A stretch of 64,000 nucleotides of DNA, taken from NCBI GenBank assembly GCA_902523515.1, contig CABYZT010000003.1, positions 123,616-187,615 of the forward strand. The letters are read 5' to 3'. The translations under genes were made by a program, and so were the position numbers. The notes under the pieces are model-generated. The model made no database searches and was not told the DNA's origin. It saw only the letters and a program-made list of their open reading frames with translations. Shown here piece by piece: positions 19,228 to 28,530 of the stretch. Source of the stretch: an uncultured Pelagibacteraceae bacterium (GTDB lineage: Bacteria > Pseudomonadota > Alphaproteobacteria > Pelagibacterales > Pelagibacteraceae). Position 1 is the first letter of the stretch, and each line of letters begins with the position of its first letter.

Positions 19228-22071
19228 TTATTGCAACCCTTTCAGATCTTTTACTATGTCGTTGAATCCTGTCGCAAGTGAGGCCTTAATCATTAAATAA
19301 TCATTATTATTTAAATCTTTTTTAATCAATTCAATAATTTGAGATTTGTTTAATAAAATCCTACCTTTTTTGGCTTTTGAAATATTTGCAAATATTATAG
19401 GTGCCATTTTACCTTTAACAAATACCTTATCTATCTTAGTTTGATTAATTATTGGAGCAATAGACTGATGAAGTTTTTTAGAATGACTACCGAGCTCTAA
19501 CATGTCACCAATTAGTAAATATTTATTTGATTTTTTTGAGTTTATTTTATCAAAATTTTTTATTGCTGATTTTAATGATAGAGGATTTGAGTTATAGCTT
19601 TGATCAATCAAATTAATTTTTTTATTGTCAATTTTTATAACAGAATGATCTCCTCTTCCTCCAGGAATTTTGAAATTGAGGAAAATATTTTCATTAAGTT
19701 TAAATATATTTTTATAAATACTTATAACTGCCAAAGCAGAAAGTGTGTTATATATATTATTTTGAAAATCGTTAGAAACTGTAAAATACTTTTTTTTATT
19801 GTTTAATCTAACATTAATTCTAAATTTTTTTCCGAAGGTCTTTAAATTAATTAATTTAATATCTGCTTTCTGACTGTTAATGCCAAAAGAAACTACTTTA
19901 ATTTTATTTTTTTTGGCTATTTTTTTATGTAATTGAAAAAAGTTGTCATCTGCATTCAATACAATATAACCATAAGGTTTTATGTTGTTAATAATTTCAG
20001 ATTTTGCCAAAGCAATTTGCTTAATATTTTTAAAATTTTTTGCATGTGCATAATTTATATTTGTTATCACTCCAACATCTGGTTCTATAATTTTTGACAA
20101 ATAATCAATTTCACCTTTTTTATCCATACCAACTTCTAAAATTCCAAATTCGTCATTTTGTTTTAAATTAAAAAGACTCAAAGGAACTCCAAATTTGTTG
20201 TTATAAGATTTTGGAGAAATGCTTACCTTAGTAATTTTACTTAATACTTTGCCCAGCAATTCTTTAAGTGTTGTTTTGCCACAACTGCCTGTAATAGCTA
20301 TTATATTTGTATCAATACTTTTTCTGAAATTTTTTGAAATATCTGTTAAGAAGTTTAAAGTATTTTTTACTTTAATCTGACGACTTTTATTTAATTTATT
20401 TTGAATTTTGTTCACTACAGCTAAGGATGCTTTTCTTTTAAATGATTGTGAAACAAATTTATTACCATCATTTTTTTTTCCTCTAATAGCAAAAAAAATA
20501 TCATTTTTAGTAACTTCTTGAGAATTAATCCTTGCTGTTTTTAAAGATACGGAAGCAGACAATTTTTTAATTTTAGCTGCCTCTTTAACTACATTTAATT
20601 TTAAATTATCTGATAAATTATTATTTTTTTGCTTAATAGCAGTAAGAATTACCTTTCTATCTGAAAAGAAAATTTTCTTATTTCCAATATCTTGCGTTTT
20701 CTCATGGCCTTTCCCAGCAACTAACAAAATATCACCTGAATTCAAATTATGAATAGCCTTTTTTATTGCTATTGCTCTGTTAGAAATTTCTGTAATTCTT
20801 TTTTTTTTGATCCCTTTTTTTATATCTCTTCTTATTTTTTGAGGATTTTCAAATCTGGGGTTATCATTTGTAAGAATGATACTATCTGCAAAATCACTAG
20901 CTATTTTCCCCATTTTTGATCTTTTATTTTGATCTCTATTTCCGCCACAACCGAATAGCACTGTGATTGTTTTATTGGGAAATTGTTCTCTAAGATTTAA
21001 AAGACAAGTTTTTAAAGCATCAGGTGTATGAGCATAATCAAGAATTACTTTAGATTGATTTTTAATTGTACCAATTTTTTCAAACCTTCCCTCAACTGGT
21101 TTTAATTTTGTAATTGTATTTAAAATTTTATTTAAACTAATACCACTATATTTGGCTGCAATTATTGCCATCAAAACATTTTTTAATTGTATTTTTCCAA
21201 TTAAATTTAAGTTTATATTCTTTATTGAGTTATTTAATTTAATTCTAAGAAATTGACCCTTTCCTTTAAAATTATGAGATAAAAGCTCTAGATTATTTTT
21301 CCTATCATGAAGTGTATGCAATTTTAATTTCTTATTAATTGTAATTTTTCTTATGTTTTTAAACTCAGGTATTGATTGATCTGTAATTACATTTCCTCTT
21401 TTTGAAATTAGGTTTTCAAATAAATAAAGTTTTGCATTTAAATAGTTTTTTAAATTTTTATGATAATCAAGATGATCCTGGGATAGATTAGTAAATATAC
21501 CGGAATTAAACTTTAAACCATCTAATCTATTTTGCTTTAAACCATGGCTTGAAGCTTCCATAATTACATTTTCTATTTTTTGATTTTTTAACTTGCTTAA
21601 TATTTTAGCCAATTTAATTGGATCTATTGTGGTATTAGATAAATTCAAATTAATACTTTTTGATTTAACACCTAATGTTCCAATTGAAGCAACCTTTTTA
21701 TTATTTAATTTTAATATTTGATAATAAAATTCTGCAACTGATGATTTTCCATTTGTACCAGTAACTGCAATTAAATTTTTTGGTTTTTTATTATAAATTT
21801 TAAAAGCAGTTTCAGCTAATAATTTTCTTACATTATTTGTATGAATATATAAAATTCCATTTTGAAATGGATTTACTTTCTTTTCAGTTACAATAATTTT
21901 AGATCCTTTTTTAATTGCTTTAGGTATAAATTTATTGCCATCAACACTATTTCCTTTGATTGCAAAAAAAATATTATTTTTTTTAATATTCTTCGTATCA
22001 AATGAAATTCCTGAAAAAGAAAAATTTTTATAATTTTTATTTATGTTATGAAAGTAGTTTCCTAGAAGCAT
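19228..22071 (-). CDS. murEF: MurE-MurF fusion (DAP ligase + D-Ala-D-Ala ligase)
   Basis: A single 947-residue frame carrying two complete Mur ligases. Residues about 1-480 are MurE: P-loop VTGTNGKSSVAEF near 105, ASSHGL, DYAHTPDALK, FGCGGNRDQNKR and the DNPRFE motif near 400 that marks meso-diaminopimelate as substrate. Residues about 485-947 are MurF: DIFFAIRGKKNDGNKF, P-loop ITGSCGKTTLKEL near 590, EVGMDKKGEIDYLS and YNSNPLSLKSAI. The two N-terminal domains echo each other (IFFAIKGNSVDGNKF and IFFAIRGKKNDGNKF). MurE alone is about 490 and MurF about 460 residues, so neither half is truncated and almost no linker exists. It would add DAP and then D-Ala-D-Ala consecutively. It lies between ftsI and mraY, where separate murE and murF usually lie. 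Confidence 0.95.
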   Translation of the reverse strand: MLLGNYFHNINKNYKNFSFSGISFDTKNIKKNNIFFAIKGNSVDGNKFIPKAIKKGSKIIVTEKKVNPFQNGILYIHTNNVRKLLAETAFKIYNKKPKNLIAVTGTNGKSSVAEFYYQILKLNNKKVASIGTLGVKSKSINLNLSNTTIDPIKLAKILSKLKNQKIENVIMEASSHGLKQNRLDGLKFNSGIFTNLSQDHLDYHKNLKNYLNAKLYLFENLISKRGNVITDQSIPEFKNIRKITINKKLKLHTLHDRKNNLELLSHNFKGKGQFLRIKLNNSIKNINLNLIGKIQLKNVLMAIIAAKYSGISLNKILNTITKLKPVEGRFEKIGTIKNQSKVILDYAHTPDALKTCLLNLREQFPNKTITVLFGCGGNRDQNKRSKMGKIASDFADSIILTNDNPRFENPQKIRRDIKKGIKKKRITEISNRAIAIKKAIHNLNSGDILLVAGKGHEKTQDIGNKKIFFSDRKVILTAIKQKNNNLSDNLKLNVVKEAAKIKKLSASVSLKTARINSQEVTKNDIFFAIRGKKNDGNKFVSQSFKRKASLAVVNKIQNKLNKSRQIKVKNTLNFLTDISKNFRKSIDTNIIAITGSCGKTTLKELLGKVLSKITKVSISPKSYNNKFGVPLSLFNLKQNDEFGILEVGMDKKGEIDYLSKIIEPDVGVITNINYAHAKNFKNIKQIALAKSEIINNIKPYGYIVLNADDNFFQLHKKIAKKNKIKVVSFGINSQKADIKLINLKTFGKKFRINVRLNNKKKYFTVSNDFQNNIYNTLSALAVISIYKNIFKLNENIFLNFKIPGGRGDHSVIKIDNKKINLIDQSYNSNPLSLKSAIKNFDKINSKKSNKYLLIGDMLELGSHSKKLHQSIAPIINQTKIDKVFVKGKMAPIIFANISKAKKGRILLNKSQIIELIKKDLNNNDYLMIKASLATGFNDIVKDLKGLQ

Positions 22072-22073
22072 AA

Positions 22074-23762
22074 TTAATTAACCTCTATATATTTTGTGGC
22101 TAAAATAGGCCCGATTTTATCTATGACTTTTCCAGCTACCTCTACTGAGGTCCAGCCAGCAGTATTATAAAGTGTGCCCTTCCACCCTCCTTTTTGGTGT
22201 CTATACTTATAATAATAATCTTTAGATTTTTTTGGAGTATCTAACATTACAACAAAAACAAATTTTGGATTTGATGTAGGAAAAATAGAGGCAAAAGTAT
22301 TTATTTTTGCCTCAGAATATGCTCCTCCCTCAGGTTGATCAGCAGTCCCTGTTTTTCCACCAATTTCATAATTTTGAACATCTGCAAATTTAGCTGTCCC
22401 TTCCTTAGTATTTACAATTTTTCTTAAAGCGCTAACAACTTGTTCTGAAATACCTCTGTTTAATATTCTTCTATTTTTTTTATTAAAATTATTTTCTTTA
22501 TAAATTAATGTTGGCTTAATTTCATACCCACCATTTGATAAAATAGAATAACCTTTTGCTAATTGAAGAATTGTAGTTGCTATTCCATGTCCAAAAGAAG
22601 CTGTAGCCAATCTACATTTTCCAAAATCATAATTTTTTTGAGGAGCAACTTCTTCAACATCAAAATCAATATCACTTAACACGCCAACATTTTCTAAAAA
22701 TAATTTAAATTTTTCTGGGCCAATTTTTTGAGCAATCCTGACAGATCCTATATTTCCAGATCTAACAAAAATTTGCTCTGCAGTTAAATCTGATGGTATT
22801 TCATTGTCGTACTCACCTATTCTGTATTTGTCACATTTAATTGATTTGGGTAAATCTAAAAATTCAGTCTCTGGTTTAATTACCTTTTCATTTAAGGCGC
22901 TAGCAAAAGTAAATGCTTTAAATACAGAGCCGAGTTCATATGTTCCTTTAGTTACCCTGTTAATATAATTTACATCTGTAATATTTTGTCTTTCATTTGG
23001 ATTGAAATCTGGCAAAGAAACTAATGATAAAATATTGCCATTATTAACATCCATTAAAATGGCTGCACTACCTTTGCTTTTAAAAATTTCCTGATATTTA
23101 ATTAATTCTTTTCTTATTAAAAACTGAACATCCTTATCTAGAGTAAGTCTAATGGGTTTTTTTGATTGTCTAAGTTCATCATTCAATGATTTTTCCAATC
23201 CAGAAATACCATTATTATCATCATCTATCTGACCCAAAACATGACTAAAAAGATTTTTTTGTGGGTACATTCTTAAAACTCTTTCCTCTGGGACTAAAGA
23301 TTTATCCCCTAGTTTCATTATTTTTTCATAATTTTCCTCTGAAATTTTCTTCTCTAAATAAAAAAATTTCTTAGTTTTTATTTTTTTTTTAATTTCATTA
23401 AAATTTTTATCAGGAAAAATAATATTTAAACTTAGAAGTAATTTTTTTTCGTTAATTATATCTGAAGTTTTTAAACCAATATCAATCGATTTAACTGTCT
23501 TAGCTAAATAATTCCCATTAATATCTATGATGTCTGCTCGATAAAGATGATTTTTAAATGTGGGAAGATTATTTATTTTTTCCGATTTACTCTTTCGTGA
23601 ACCTAGGTGAACTAAGTGTATTGCGTAAATCAAATATATAATAAAAAAAACAAAGAAAATAAAGGCTACACGATTAAATTGAATATTTAGTCCATTCTCT
23701 TTTTTCTTAAATATAAAATCACTTTTATAGTCTTCTATGGTTAATTTTGATTTATCGCCCAT
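22074..23762 (-). CDS. ftsI: Septal transpeptidase FtsI (PBP3)
   Basis: Class B penicillin-binding protein that crosslinks septal peptidoglycan with FtsW. 562 residues: a short cytoplasmic tail, one membrane helix (FIFFVFFIIYLIYAIHLV near residues 31-48), a dimerisation module and a transpeptidase domain. Active-site motifs are complete: SVFK (in ELGSVFKAFTF), SGN (in VRSGNIGSV) and KTG (in GGKTGTADQ). The start overlaps the FtsL-like gene by one base. It precedes the murE-murF fusion by 2 nt. Confident. Confidence 0.95.
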   Translation of the reverse strand: MGDKSKLTIEDYKSDFIFKKKENGLNIQFNRVAFIFFVFFIIYLIYAIHLVHLGSRKSKSEKINNLPTFKNHLYRADIIDINGNYLAKTVKSIDIGLKTSDIINEKKLLLSLNIIFPDKNFNEIKKKIKTKKFFYLEKKISEENYEKIMKLGDKSLVPEERVLRMYPQKNLFSHVLGQIDDDNNGISGLEKSLNDELRQSKKPIRLTLDKDVQFLIRKELIKYQEIFKSKGSAAILMDVNNGNILSLVSLPDFNPNERQNITDVNYINRVTKGTYELGSVFKAFTFASALNEKVIKPETEFLDLPKSIKCDKYRIGEYDNEIPSDLTAEQIFVRSGNIGSVRIAQKIGPEKFKLFLENVGVLSDIDFDVEEVAPQKNYDFGKCRLATASFGHGIATTILQLAKGYSILSNGGYEIKPTLIYKENNFNKKNRRILNRGISEQVVSALRKIVNTKEGTAKFADVQNYEIGGKTGTADQPEGGAYSEAKINTFASIFPTSNPKFVFVVMLDTPKKSKDYYYKYRHQKGGWKGTLYNTAGWTSVEVAGKVIDKIGPILATKYIEVN

Positions 23763-24067
23763 TACTCTTTAATAATTTTAAAATTTTGGATTTTATTTTT
23801 ATCATCTAAAATATTATAAATTTTTATGTCGTTTATATTTTTTTGAATTAAATCATTCTCAAAATACTGAGATTGATATTCAAGTAATCTTTCTGCGGAA
23901 CTTAAATAATCATGCTCAAAGGATATATTTTCAAATTCAGATTTTAAAACTCTAATATTCTCTTTTTTTGTAAATATTTCATCTTCAATTTGTTTAGTCG
24001 TATTTTTTATTATTGCAGTTGATAAAACTAAAAAAAATATAACTAATGCTAAAGCAAACTTTTTCAC
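23762..24067 (-). CDS. ftsL: FtsL-like small bitopic division protein
   Basis: 101 residues: an N-terminal membrane helix ([17 protein letters not shown], about residues 3-19), then a hydrophilic coiled-coil-like stretch ([25 protein letters not shown]) and a short acidic tail. Size, topology and position between rsmH and ftsI identify it as FtsL, which bridges FtsQ and the FtsW-FtsI synthase through a periplasmic coiled coil with FtsB. FtsL sequences are too diverged for motif calls, so synteny carries the weight. The start is GTG at 24067, overlapping the rsmH stop (GTGA). Confidence 0.82.
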   Translation of the reverse strand: MKKFALALVIFFLVLSTAIIKNTTKQIEDEIFTKKENIRVLKSEFENISFEHDYLSSAERLLEYQSQYFENDLIQKNINDIKIYNILDDKNKIQNFKIIKE

Positions 24068-25074
24068 AGTTTGTCTCCGTAATTTTCAATTTCAATATAA
24101 TTTCTGAATTGCTCTTCTATATCAGTATCAAAATTATAAAAATCAGTTTTTTTTATTGCATATCTAAATTTAGCAGATCTGGATGGTGGATTTTGACTTA
24201 TCTCCTCTTCTGAAGGAGTTATTGGTTTTTTTTGAATTAAATTAAATAATGTTTCTGCTTGTTTTACAACAGGGCTGTATCGTGAAATACTTTTATTTTC
24301 AGAAAGACTTTTAAAAAAATATTTTACTATTTTGTCCTCTAAAGAGTGAAATGTAACTACCCCTAAGACACCACCTTTTTTTAAAACTTTAGTGGCATTA
24401 ATAAGTCCAAAAATTAATTCACTTATCTCTTTATTTACAAATATTCTAAGAGCCTGAAAAACCTTTGTTGCGTTATGAACTTTAAAATTTTTTCTTTTTT
24501 TAGATTTATCAATGATTTCAACCAAAAGTTCAGTATCAATTACATTTTTAGATCTTTCTTTTATAATATTACGTGCAATGTATTTTGCTTCTTTTTCGTC
24601 CCCAAAAAATTTGAAAATTTTTTCTAATTCTTTTTCATCTAGTTTGTTTATTGCATCCTCTGCTGAATAACTATTTAATCCCAGCTGCATATTTAATTTA
24701 CCAACAGTGTCGAAAGATAATCCTTTTTTTGGATCTTTTATCTGAGTATAAGAATAACCGAGATCAAAAATTACTCCTTTTATATTTTCGTTTTTAAGCT
24801 TTAAATTACTTAATTGACTAAATTTTATATTTTTAAAAATAAATCTATCTTCAAAGTTTTGTTTTAATTGATTGGAAATTTTTTCACTCTCTACGTCTCT
24901 ATCAATAGCTATTACTTTTGTATTTTTAAAATCTAAAATTTTTTTGGAATAACCACCTTGACCGAAAGTACAATCGATAAATGTGCCACCATGTTGAGGG
25001 GAAATAACGCTAATAATTTCTTTTAGCAGTACCGGATAATGCTTTTGCATTTTCGGTACTATGGTGGCGTCCAT
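24064..25074 (-). CDS. rsmH: 16S rRNA (cytosine1402-N4)-methyltransferase RsmH (MraW)
   Basis: SAM-dependent methyltransferase acting on C1402 in the decoding centre of 16S rRNA. 336 residues. Motifs: [10 protein letters not shown] near the N-terminus, [14 protein letters not shown] (SAM motif I), [19 protein letters not shown] and the C-terminal [12 protein letters not shown], which is diagnostic. The substrate-domain insert lies between. A second possible start is an ATG at 25050 giving [11 protein letters not shown], which matches the usual N-terminus better. Normally rsmH directly follows mraZ; here ftsZ is inserted between them. It overlaps the ftsL-like gene by 4 nt. Confidence 0.95.
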   Translation of the reverse strand: MDATIVPKMQKHYPVLLKEIISVISPQHGGTFIDCTFGQGGYSKKILDFKNTKVIAIDRDVESEKISNQLKQNFEDRFIFKNIKFSQLSNLKLKNENIKGVIFDLGYSYTQIKDPKKGLSFDTVGKLNMQLGLNSYSAEDAINKLDEKELEKIFKFFGDEKEAKYIARNIIKERSKNVIDTELLVEIIDKSKKRKNFKVHNATKVFQALRIFVNKEISELIFGLINATKVLKKGGVLGVVTFHSLEDKIVKYFFKSLSENKSISRYSPVVKQAETLFNLIQKKPITPSEEEISQNPPSRSAKFRYAIKKTDFYNFDTDIEEQFRNYIEIENYGDKL

Positions 25075-25092
25075 TTATCTCGTGGAAGACCA

Positions 25093-26577
25093 TTAATTTT
25101 TTTGTCTTCTTAAGAATGCTGGTATCTCAAGATCATCTTCCTCTTCCTCTTGTTCAGAAGATAGAAGTTTATCTGAACTTGAGCTTTCAGTGTCTGAACT
25201 AAATAAATCTGGTGCATCAGAATCAACTCCAAATTCTTTTAGATCATTAAAAGTTTCTTCTTCGTTGTTAATATCTTGATGGTCTTCATGGTTAGTTTCC
25301 ATAGCTTCTTGAGCAAAAGATTTCTCCATTTCATTAACTGAACTATCCTGAACTATACTCTCGCTTTCCGTGCTAGTATTTTGAACAACTTCTTCATTCA
25401 TCATTTGATTATGAGAATTCTCAGTTTGTTGTTCTGGGATGATCTCATTTTCAAGCTTCAAAGCATTCGCACCATGTGTAATTGGATTTGATGCTGTTGT
25501 ATTTGAAAAATTAAAAGATTGAGATGATCCCATGTTTGAAAAATCAGAGTAACCTGGATTGCGGTTTTGAATTCTATGAACCATATTTACAACAGATTTT
25601 GATTCTGGCTGTTGCCCATCTAAAGAGGTAGCAACAATTGAAACTCTCATTTTTCCATCAAGTTCTGTATCAGTAATTGCGCCAATAATTAATTCTGCTT
25701 CAGGATCAACTTCAGCTCTAACTTTATTTACAGCCTCATCAACTTCAAAAAGTTTAAGATCTTTACCACCGGTAATATTTACCAATAAACCTTTTGCACC
25801 TTTTAAAGTATAGTCATCTATTAACGGATTACTAATTGCCATTTCTGCTGCTTTAAGAGCTCTACCTTCTCCTTCAGCTTCCCCTGTTCCCATCATAGCT
25901 TTACCCATCGCTGCCATAACAGTTTCAACATCAGCAAAATCCAAGTTAATTAAACCAGGTCTGACCATCAAATCAGTTATACTTTGGACACCATGCATCA
26001 AAACATTATTTGAAAGGTTAAAAGATTCTTCAAAAGTAGTCTGTTCATTAGCTATTTTAAATAGGTTTTGGTTAGGTATAACAATTATTGTATCAACATG
26101 TTTTCTTAGCTCTTCCAAACCTTGTTGTGCTCTTCTCATTCTAGAGGGGCCTTCATATAAAAATGGAAGAGTCACAACACCTACAGTTAAGATATTCAAT
26201 TCTTTAGCAGCTCTTGCGATGACATGAGCAGCACCAGTGCCCGTTCCACCACCCATACCAGCTGCAATAAAAACCATGTTTGCACCTTGAAGTGTATTTA
26301 CAATTTCATTTAAAGACTCATCAGCTGCAGCTTGTCCAATATCAAGTTTTGCTCCTGCTCCTAAACCTTTTGTTAGATTTAAACCAATTTGAATTCTTGT
26401 TTTTGCTTTACTTAATTTTAGATCTTGAGCATCAGTATTAACAGCAATAAATTCTACTCCTTGAAGATTATTTTCAATCATTTCATTAATTGCATTACCA
26501 CCTGCTCCACCAACTCCTAATACTAATAATCGTGGTTGTAACTCTTTAATTTCTGGTGCCTTAAAGTTAATTGTCAT
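25093..26577 (-). CDS. ftsZ: Cell division GTPase FtsZ
   Basis: Tubulin homologue that forms the cytokinetic ring. 494 residues: N-terminal GTPase domain with [13 protein letters not shown] and the tubulin signature GGGTGTGAA (near residue 106), the T7 loop [11 protein letters not shown], then from about residue 320 a long, glutamate/serine/asparagine-rich disordered linker, and at the end [12 protein letters not shown], the conserved C-terminal peptide that docks FtsA and other partners. Keeping that peptide suggests a membrane tether still exists. It lies 1 nt after mraZ and 18 nt before rsmH, not after ftsA as in most bacteria, which places it first behind the MraZ-controlled promoter. Confident. 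Confidence 0.98.
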   Translation of the reverse strand: MTINFKAPEIKELQPRLLVLGVGGAGGNAINEMIENNLQGVEFIAVNTDAQDLKLSKAKTRIQIGLNLTKGLGAGAKLDIGQAAADESLNEIVNTLQGANMVFIAAGMGGGTGTGAAHVIARAAKELNILTVGVVTLPFLYEGPSRMRRAQQGLEELRKHVDTIIVIPNQNLFKIANEQTTFEESFNLSNNVLMHGVQSITDLMVRPGLINLDFADVETVMAAMGKAMMGTGEAEGEGRALKAAEMAISNPLIDDYTLKGAKGLLVNITGGKDLKLFEVDEAVNKVRAEVDPEAELIIGAITDTELDGKMRVSIVATSLDGQQPESKSVVNMVHRIQNRNPGYSDFSNMGSSQSFNFSNTTASNPITHGANALKLENEIIPEQQTENSHNQMMNEEVVQNTSTESESIVQDSSVNEMEKSFAQEAMETNHEDHQDINNEEETFNDLKEFGVDSDAPDLFSSDTESSSSDKLLSSEQEEEEDDLEIPAFLRRQKN

Positions 26578-26578
26578 C

Positions 26579-27046
26579 TTATTTCCCCTCGTTGTTGTTT
26601 AAGTGTTTTTCCCATTTAAGACTTGCTCGATTTACATTTGCTTTTTTTCTTGCGGATGTCTTAAATTTTTCAAATGCTGTTGGCTCCCATATTTGGAATG
26701 TTTGACCTTGACCAACAAATAACATGCTGTTTTTTATTTTTGCATGTTTCAATAATTTTGATGAAAGTGAAATTCTACCCTCGCTATCAAATTGTAAATT
26801 AGTACTTTCTGCTAATATTGATGTAGCAAAGTAATCTCTTTTTTCCTCAAAAGGATTTAAAGAATCTATTGCTGAAGAAATTTTTTCAATTCTATCTTGA
26901 GAACATGCTTCTATTGAGGAATTATTAAAAGATGGATAGCAAATAACACCGTTGTAACCTAAATTTGATAAATATGACCTGAAACTAGCAGGCACTGACA
27001 CTCTCCCTTTTTTGTCTAATTTGTTCTCGTAAGTTGATAAAAACAT
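26579..27046 (-). CDS. mraZ: Transcriptional regulator MraZ
   Basis: DNA-binding repressor of the division and cell-wall cluster that forms ring oligomers and binds repeated TGGGN boxes. 155 residues with two swapped-hairpin AbrB-like domains, each with the DxxxR core: [13 protein letters not shown] near residue 11 and [13 protein letters not shown] near residue 90. It is the first gene of the minus-strand cluster and is followed by ftsZ after 1 nt. A sigma-70 promoter with three TGGGN boxes lies 29-71 nt before the ATG, so autoregulation is strongly suggested by the sequence. Confident. Confidence 0.95.
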   Translation of the reverse strand: MFLSTYENKLDKKGRVSVPASFRSYLSNLGYNGVICYPSFNNSSIEACSQDRIEKISSAIDSLNPFEEKRDYFATSILAESTNLQFDSEGRISLSSKLLKHAKIKNSMLFVGQGQTFQIWEPTAFEKFKTSARKKANVNRASLKWEKHLNNNEGK

Positions 27047-27074
27047 ATTTTTTTAAATTTATAAATTCCATAAT

Positions 27075-27099
27075 TGGGAATATATGGGAATATATGGGT
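27075..27099. promoter_or_regulatory. MraZ operator: three TGGGN boxes
   Basis: On the plus strand TGGGA (27075-27079), TGGGA (27085-27089) and TGGGT (27095-27099) are separated by exactly five bases each, both spacers being ATATA. MraZ of E. coli is known to bind TGGGN repeats with 5-nt spacers over its own promoter. Here the boxes cover the -10 element of the cluster promoter. They sit on the strand opposite to mraZ, so their orientation relative to the gene is inverted compared with E. coli as I remember it. Confidence 0.88.
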
Positions 27100-27117
27100 A
27101 TTTAAAATAATAGTCAA
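27082..27117 (-). promoter_or_regulatory. Sigma-70 promoter of the mraZ-ftsZ cluster
   Basis: Reading the minus strand, TTGACT (27117-27112) is followed by a 17-nt spacer and TATATT (27094-27089). The predicted start is near 27082, about 36 nt before the mraZ ATG. This is close to consensus in all three elements. The -10 lies between and over two of the MraZ boxes, so bound MraZ would block polymerase. It is the only strong promoter I see for the cluster, although internal promoters are possible. Confidence 0.75.
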
Positions 27118-27237
27118 ACTCTGAATTTAGTTAAATTTTGCTTATAGATAACGGTTTTTGTAATACTAAAATTTATTTAAAACCTCTTTCCTTAGCTGAT
27201 TTGCTTTCTATGAAAAAGTTAAAAAAAAGAACATAAG

Positions 27238-27255
27238 TGACTCAATATTGAGTCA
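27238..27255. promoter_or_regulatory. Perfect 18-bp palindrome between rnpB and the mra promoter
   Basis: TGACTCAATATTGAGTCA is a perfect inverted repeat (7-bp arms, 4-base AT centre counted as a hairpin). It lies 46 nt past the RNase P RNA 3' end, and on the minus strand is followed after about 9 bases by a run of eight T. It could be the rnpB terminator with a displaced U-tract, or an operator site upstream of the mra promoter. The sequence alone does not decide. Confidence 0.45.
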
Positions 27256-27299
27256 AAATGAGAACATTTATTAATTTAAAAATTAAGAATGTTAATAAG

Positions 27300-27660
27300 T
27301 TTGCCAGATAAACTATAAGCCGGGTTCTGTCATTTAAACTTATCATTTGTCTAGGCTTAAGATCACTCTTAAGCTCAAGCAACTAACCCTGATGACTAGC
27401 CAAGGACGGCTTTTAGTTTTTCAACAATGTCATCTCTACTTAGTCTTGCTCTCAGTGGGGTTTTCCAGCGTTCATTGTTACCAATAGAACCGGTGCGCTC
27501 TTACCACACCTTTTCACCCTTGCCATGTTATGGCGGTTTATTTTCTGTGGCACTATCCCTAGGGTTTCCCCCGCCAGGTGTTACCTGGCACTGTGTCCTT
27601 GTAGAGCCCGGACTTTCCTCTTTAAATAAATTTAAAGCGATAAGTCATTTATCTGGCATT
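27300..27660 (-). ncRNA. rnpB: RNase P RNA (class A)
   Basis: Catalytic RNA of ribonuclease P, which matures tRNA 5' ends. On the minus strand the 5' part reads GAGGAAAGTCCGGGCTC and the 3' part ACAGAACCCGGCTTAT, the two universal ends of bacterial class A RNase P RNA. The central conserved AGGGTGAAAAGGTGTGGTAA and AGAGCGCACCGG blocks are also present. The terminal P1 helix is a perfect 11-bp pairing of 27302-27312 with 27648-27658, which fixes both ends. Reading frames overlapping this region are not genes. Confident. Confidence 0.96.
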
Positions 27661-27663
27661 ATC

Positions 27664-27691
27664 AATTTATTACTAAACTTAAAATTTTCAA
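27664..27691 (-). promoter_or_regulatory. Putative rnpB promoter
   Basis: On the minus strand TTGAAA (27691-27686), a 16-nt spacer and TAAATT (27669-27664) precede the first base of the RNase P P1 helix (27658) by about six bases, the expected distance to a start site. The -10 matches consensus at four of six positions. The fit with the RNA 5' end supports it. Confidence 0.5.
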
Positions 27692-27697
27692 GATTAA

Positions 27698-28435
27698 TTA
27701 TTTTAGATTTTTGGTGAGATTTTTACTTATTAACAAACATTCTTCATCAATTATTCCATTTACCATATCCTGTCTAAATCTTCTTTGAAAAGATTTTATG
27801 AGCAATTTGATATTTTTATTTCTGTTTTTATTTGACACTATTGAATAACCAATTTTATATAAATTTTTAAGAAAATTATTTTTTTCATGTTCGCTAACTA
27901 TTTTTTTTCTTATTTTGAAGAGTTTTTTTTCATTTAAATCATGCCACAAACCAATTTTTTTTTTAAATAAATATTTCCAAGGAAATTTTTCACCAGGATC
28001 TTTTTTTCTAAAAGGTGCTATATCAGAATGTCCTAAAATAAATTTATTTTTAATTTTATATTTCTTAATTAAATATTTAGTTAATTTTATTATTGAATAA
28101 ATTTGTTTTTTTGAAAATTTTTTATAATTATAATTGTGTCCTGGATTACTTATTTCTATACCTATAGAGTATTTATTTATTGATTTATAATTTTGCCATG
28201 ACGAAATTCCTGCATGCCAACTAATATAAAGTTCTGGAACTAAAGTTATAATCTCACCATTATTCTTTATAAAGAAATGGCTACTGACCTTTGATTTACT
28301 ATCGGTAAGTCGTTTGATTGCAACTTTTTCATTTTTCATTCCAGTGTAATGAAAAATAATAAATTTAATTTGTTTAAATTTTCTTTTTTTTTTGTCAAAA
28401 TTAGGGGAGTAATTGAGAGTTGTATTTATAAGCAT
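27698..28435 (-). CDS. N-acetylmuramoyl-L-alanine amidase, AmpD/AmiD type
   Basis: Zinc amidase that cleaves the MurNAc-L-Ala bond of peptidoglycan or its fragments. 245 residues: an Amidase_2 domain (about residues 20-165) with zinc ligands in IIFHYTGM and GHSDIAPFRKKDPG, and the catalytic Glu/Lys region SIGIEISNPGHN. It is followed by a C-terminal peptidoglycan-binding-like segment with SFQRRFRQDMVNGIID, the domain order of E. coli AmiD. There is no obvious signal peptide, so cytosolic muropeptide recycling (AmpD role) is as likely as an envelope role. Its stop lies about 38 nt upstream of rnpB on the same strand. Confidence 0.85.
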   Translation of the reverse strand: MLINTTLNYSPNFDKKKRKFKQIKFIIFHYTGMKNEKVAIKRLTDSKSKVSSHFFIKNNGEIITLVPELYISWHAGISSWQNYKSINKYSIGIEISNPGHNYNYKKFSKKQIYSIIKLTKYLIKKYKIKNKFILGHSDIAPFRKKDPGEKFPWKYLFKKKIGLWHDLNEKKLFKIRKKIVSEHEKNNFLKNLYKIGYSIVSNKNRNKNIKLLIKSFQRRFRQDMVNGIIDEECLLISKNLTKNLK

Positions 28436-28498
28436 TTTATTAATAAATTTAGCTACTTTATAGACATTTTATTGTCATTTTTATAAAATAAAACTTAA

Positions 28499-28526
28499 TT
28501 TACATTTAAAATTTATATACTATATA
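28499..28526 (+). promoter_or_regulatory. Putative mlaA promoter
   Basis: TTTACA (28499-28504), 16-nt spacer and TATATA (28521-28526) precede the mlaA start. The predicted transcription start falls at or next to the ATG at 28534, implying a leaderless or near-leaderless mRNA if this is the promoter used. AT-rich DNA makes chance matches common, so confidence is modest. Confidence 0.4.
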
Positions 28527-28530
28527 AGCA

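Noticed and set aside
27427..27717. A 96-codon plus-strand open frame
   Set aside because: It lies antisense to the RNase P RNA, whose conserved ends and P1 helix are clear; no protein family pattern is seen.
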